From: Rhea pennata
Taxonomy: Eukaryota; Chordata; Aves; Rheiformes; Rheidae
Length of the DNA: 64,000 bases
NCBI RefSeq assembly: GCF_028389875.1
Contig: NC_084687.1
Location: forward strand, 7,724,157-7,788,156
Direction: 5' to 3'
Each line of letters opens with the position of its first letter. Positions within the stretch are counted from its first letter, which is position 1. This document shows positions 63,112-64,000 of this stretch, piece after piece. The notes beneath the pieces were generated by a model. The model saw nothing but the letters and a program-made list of their open reading frames with translations, made no database searches and was not told where the DNA came from. The translations under genes were made by a program, and so were the position numbers.

Positions 63112-63247
63112 CAGAATATTGATGTTTGCGGAGATGTGTAGCTGGCGGATAGAAAAAAAATCTTTTTATCAGTATGCGGTTCTTTGCTGGGTTCCGGCAT
63201 TGACTCTTGTAGTGAATCAGATTGATGTGCTGGCTAGAGCCCTGCAG
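63112..63247 (+). other. Exon-like segment in MAGI3 intron 1 (candidate cryptic or alternative exon)
   Basis: A long pyrimidine-rich tract (63070-63109) leads to a tandem acceptor CAGCAG (cut after 63111 or 63114), and the segment ends CAG|GTAAGA, an excellent donor. One frame is open for all 45 codons from 63113 to 63247 (ILMFAEMCSWRIEKKSFYQY...NQIDVLARALQ). CpG is unusually frequent for this AT-rich intron. Joined directly to MAGI3 exon 1 (phase 1) it would meet a stop after two codons, so it would act as a poison exon there; its open frame would need a different upstream exon. I do not recognise the peptide. Chance cannot be excluded. Confidence 0.25.
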
Positions 63248-64000
63248 GTAAGATGATTTGGTTGATAGTTGAGACTCAGGATGGCTCTTAACCATACTGT
63301 GTCTTTGCGTCTTTGCTTCCTTCTTCCTGTGTGTTTTTTTTTTTTTAAACCACTTTCTATTACTTAGTACAGTAAATATAAATATCCAAATAACAAGATC
63401 TTGTATAATGATAATAACTTATGTTCAGCAGTTTTATTTCTGTTATGATGAGCTCAGGGATATAAACTACATTCTATATTGTTTTAGTAACTACTAGATG
63501 GATTGAAGTGGGAAAGGAGCAAAGATTTGGAAGCGGCAACAATAGTCTGGAATATGCAAAGGTGGGAAATACAACTTTTTATTATTTTAACTGCCTGAAA
63601 TAAGAGCAGAGAGCAGGTTTAAATCTAAAGTAATTTTAATTATTTGTGGGAAAGGGCATGGCCATAAAATATTTCATGATTTTGGTGATGTCAAAAATGG
63701 TGTAGTCTTGATACAAAAGTGATTTCTGTGGTTGAGCTTTTGTACTTTAATTCTTGGTTCAGATTGGAAATCTTCAACATCTATGTCCTGTGTTTAAAAC
63801 TATTGAATTGTTTTGCATCAGCCTAGTGGTTCCTACTTCATGTTGAAGAATCTCTGCTTGCATGACTATAAAAATAAATTTTGAACAATTGCTTACAGCA
63901 GGAAATGTAATCAGTTAAAGCCTAATGAAGCATATACCTCAGAGCAGACTCATCTGCTAAAATATTAGGTTGCTTGAATCTCTGCTGCAAATGAGTAGTT

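Larger units (their letters stand above)
39315..64000 (+). other. MAGI3: MAGI3 intron 1, 5' part (runs off the window)
   Basis: After the CpG island fades near 39640 the DNA becomes AT-rich and CpG-poor to the window end. No segment encodes the expected exon 2 (a long first intron is known for this gene in mammals). Most open frames here are under 90 codons and have no recognisable domain. The intron holds simple repeats, an old repeat trace near 48.1 kb, one member of a diverged repeated pair near 52.75 kb, a perfect AT palindrome near 45.94 kb and an exon-like segment near 63.2 kb, listed separately. Otherwise I see nothing I can name in 39700-45900, 46000-48000, 48200-52600 and 52900-63100. 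Confidence 0.8.

Overview
This window looks like vertebrate nuclear DNA, most likely from a bird or another sauropsid. The evidence is a single vertebrate first exon with a strong CpG-island promoter, very few transposable elements, and only old, decayed traces of CR1/L3- and MIR-like repeats. There are no bacterial-style genes, and nearly all open frames are short chance frames in non-coding DNA. The bird assignment is an inference from the low repeat content and the GC-rich spacer; no species-specific marker was seen.

The one gene that can be named with confidence is MAGI3, on the plus strand. Its first coding exon (38993-39314) encodes the MSK start of the MAGI scaffold family and the N-terminal PDZ domain, and it ends at a clean phase-1 splice donor. 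It sits in a CpG island (about 38440-39640) that also holds ten perfect copies of a 20-bp GC-box repeat just upstream of the start codon. From 39315 to the window end is the start of a long, AT-rich first intron. No MAGI3 exon 2 was found.

Upstream of MAGI3, 1-38400 is non-coding. The first ~1.8 kb ends in a plausible polyadenylation signal and could be the 3' UTR of a plus-strand neighbour; by human gene order this would be LRIG2. Between about 9.5 and 31 kb the spacer alternates between GC-rich filler and compact AT-rich blocks dense in homeodomain-type motifs (TAATTA, ATTAAT, TGACAG). These look like conserved enhancers. Several CpG-rich patches (near 10.4, 17.7, 19.4, 23.9 and 25.8-26.4 kb) have no recognisable gene.

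The least expected signals are: (1) a pair of clearly related ~200-bp AT-rich elements 25 kb apart, one upstream of MAGI3 and one inside its first intron; (2) the perfect ten-copy GC-box repeat in the MAGI3 promoter; (3) an out-of-frame AUG 10 nt before the MAGI3 start; (4) an orphan CpG-island cluster near 26 kb; (5) an exon-like segment near 63.2 kb with strong splice signals, a tandem CAGCAG acceptor and a fully open frame. No complete new multi-gene system is visible.
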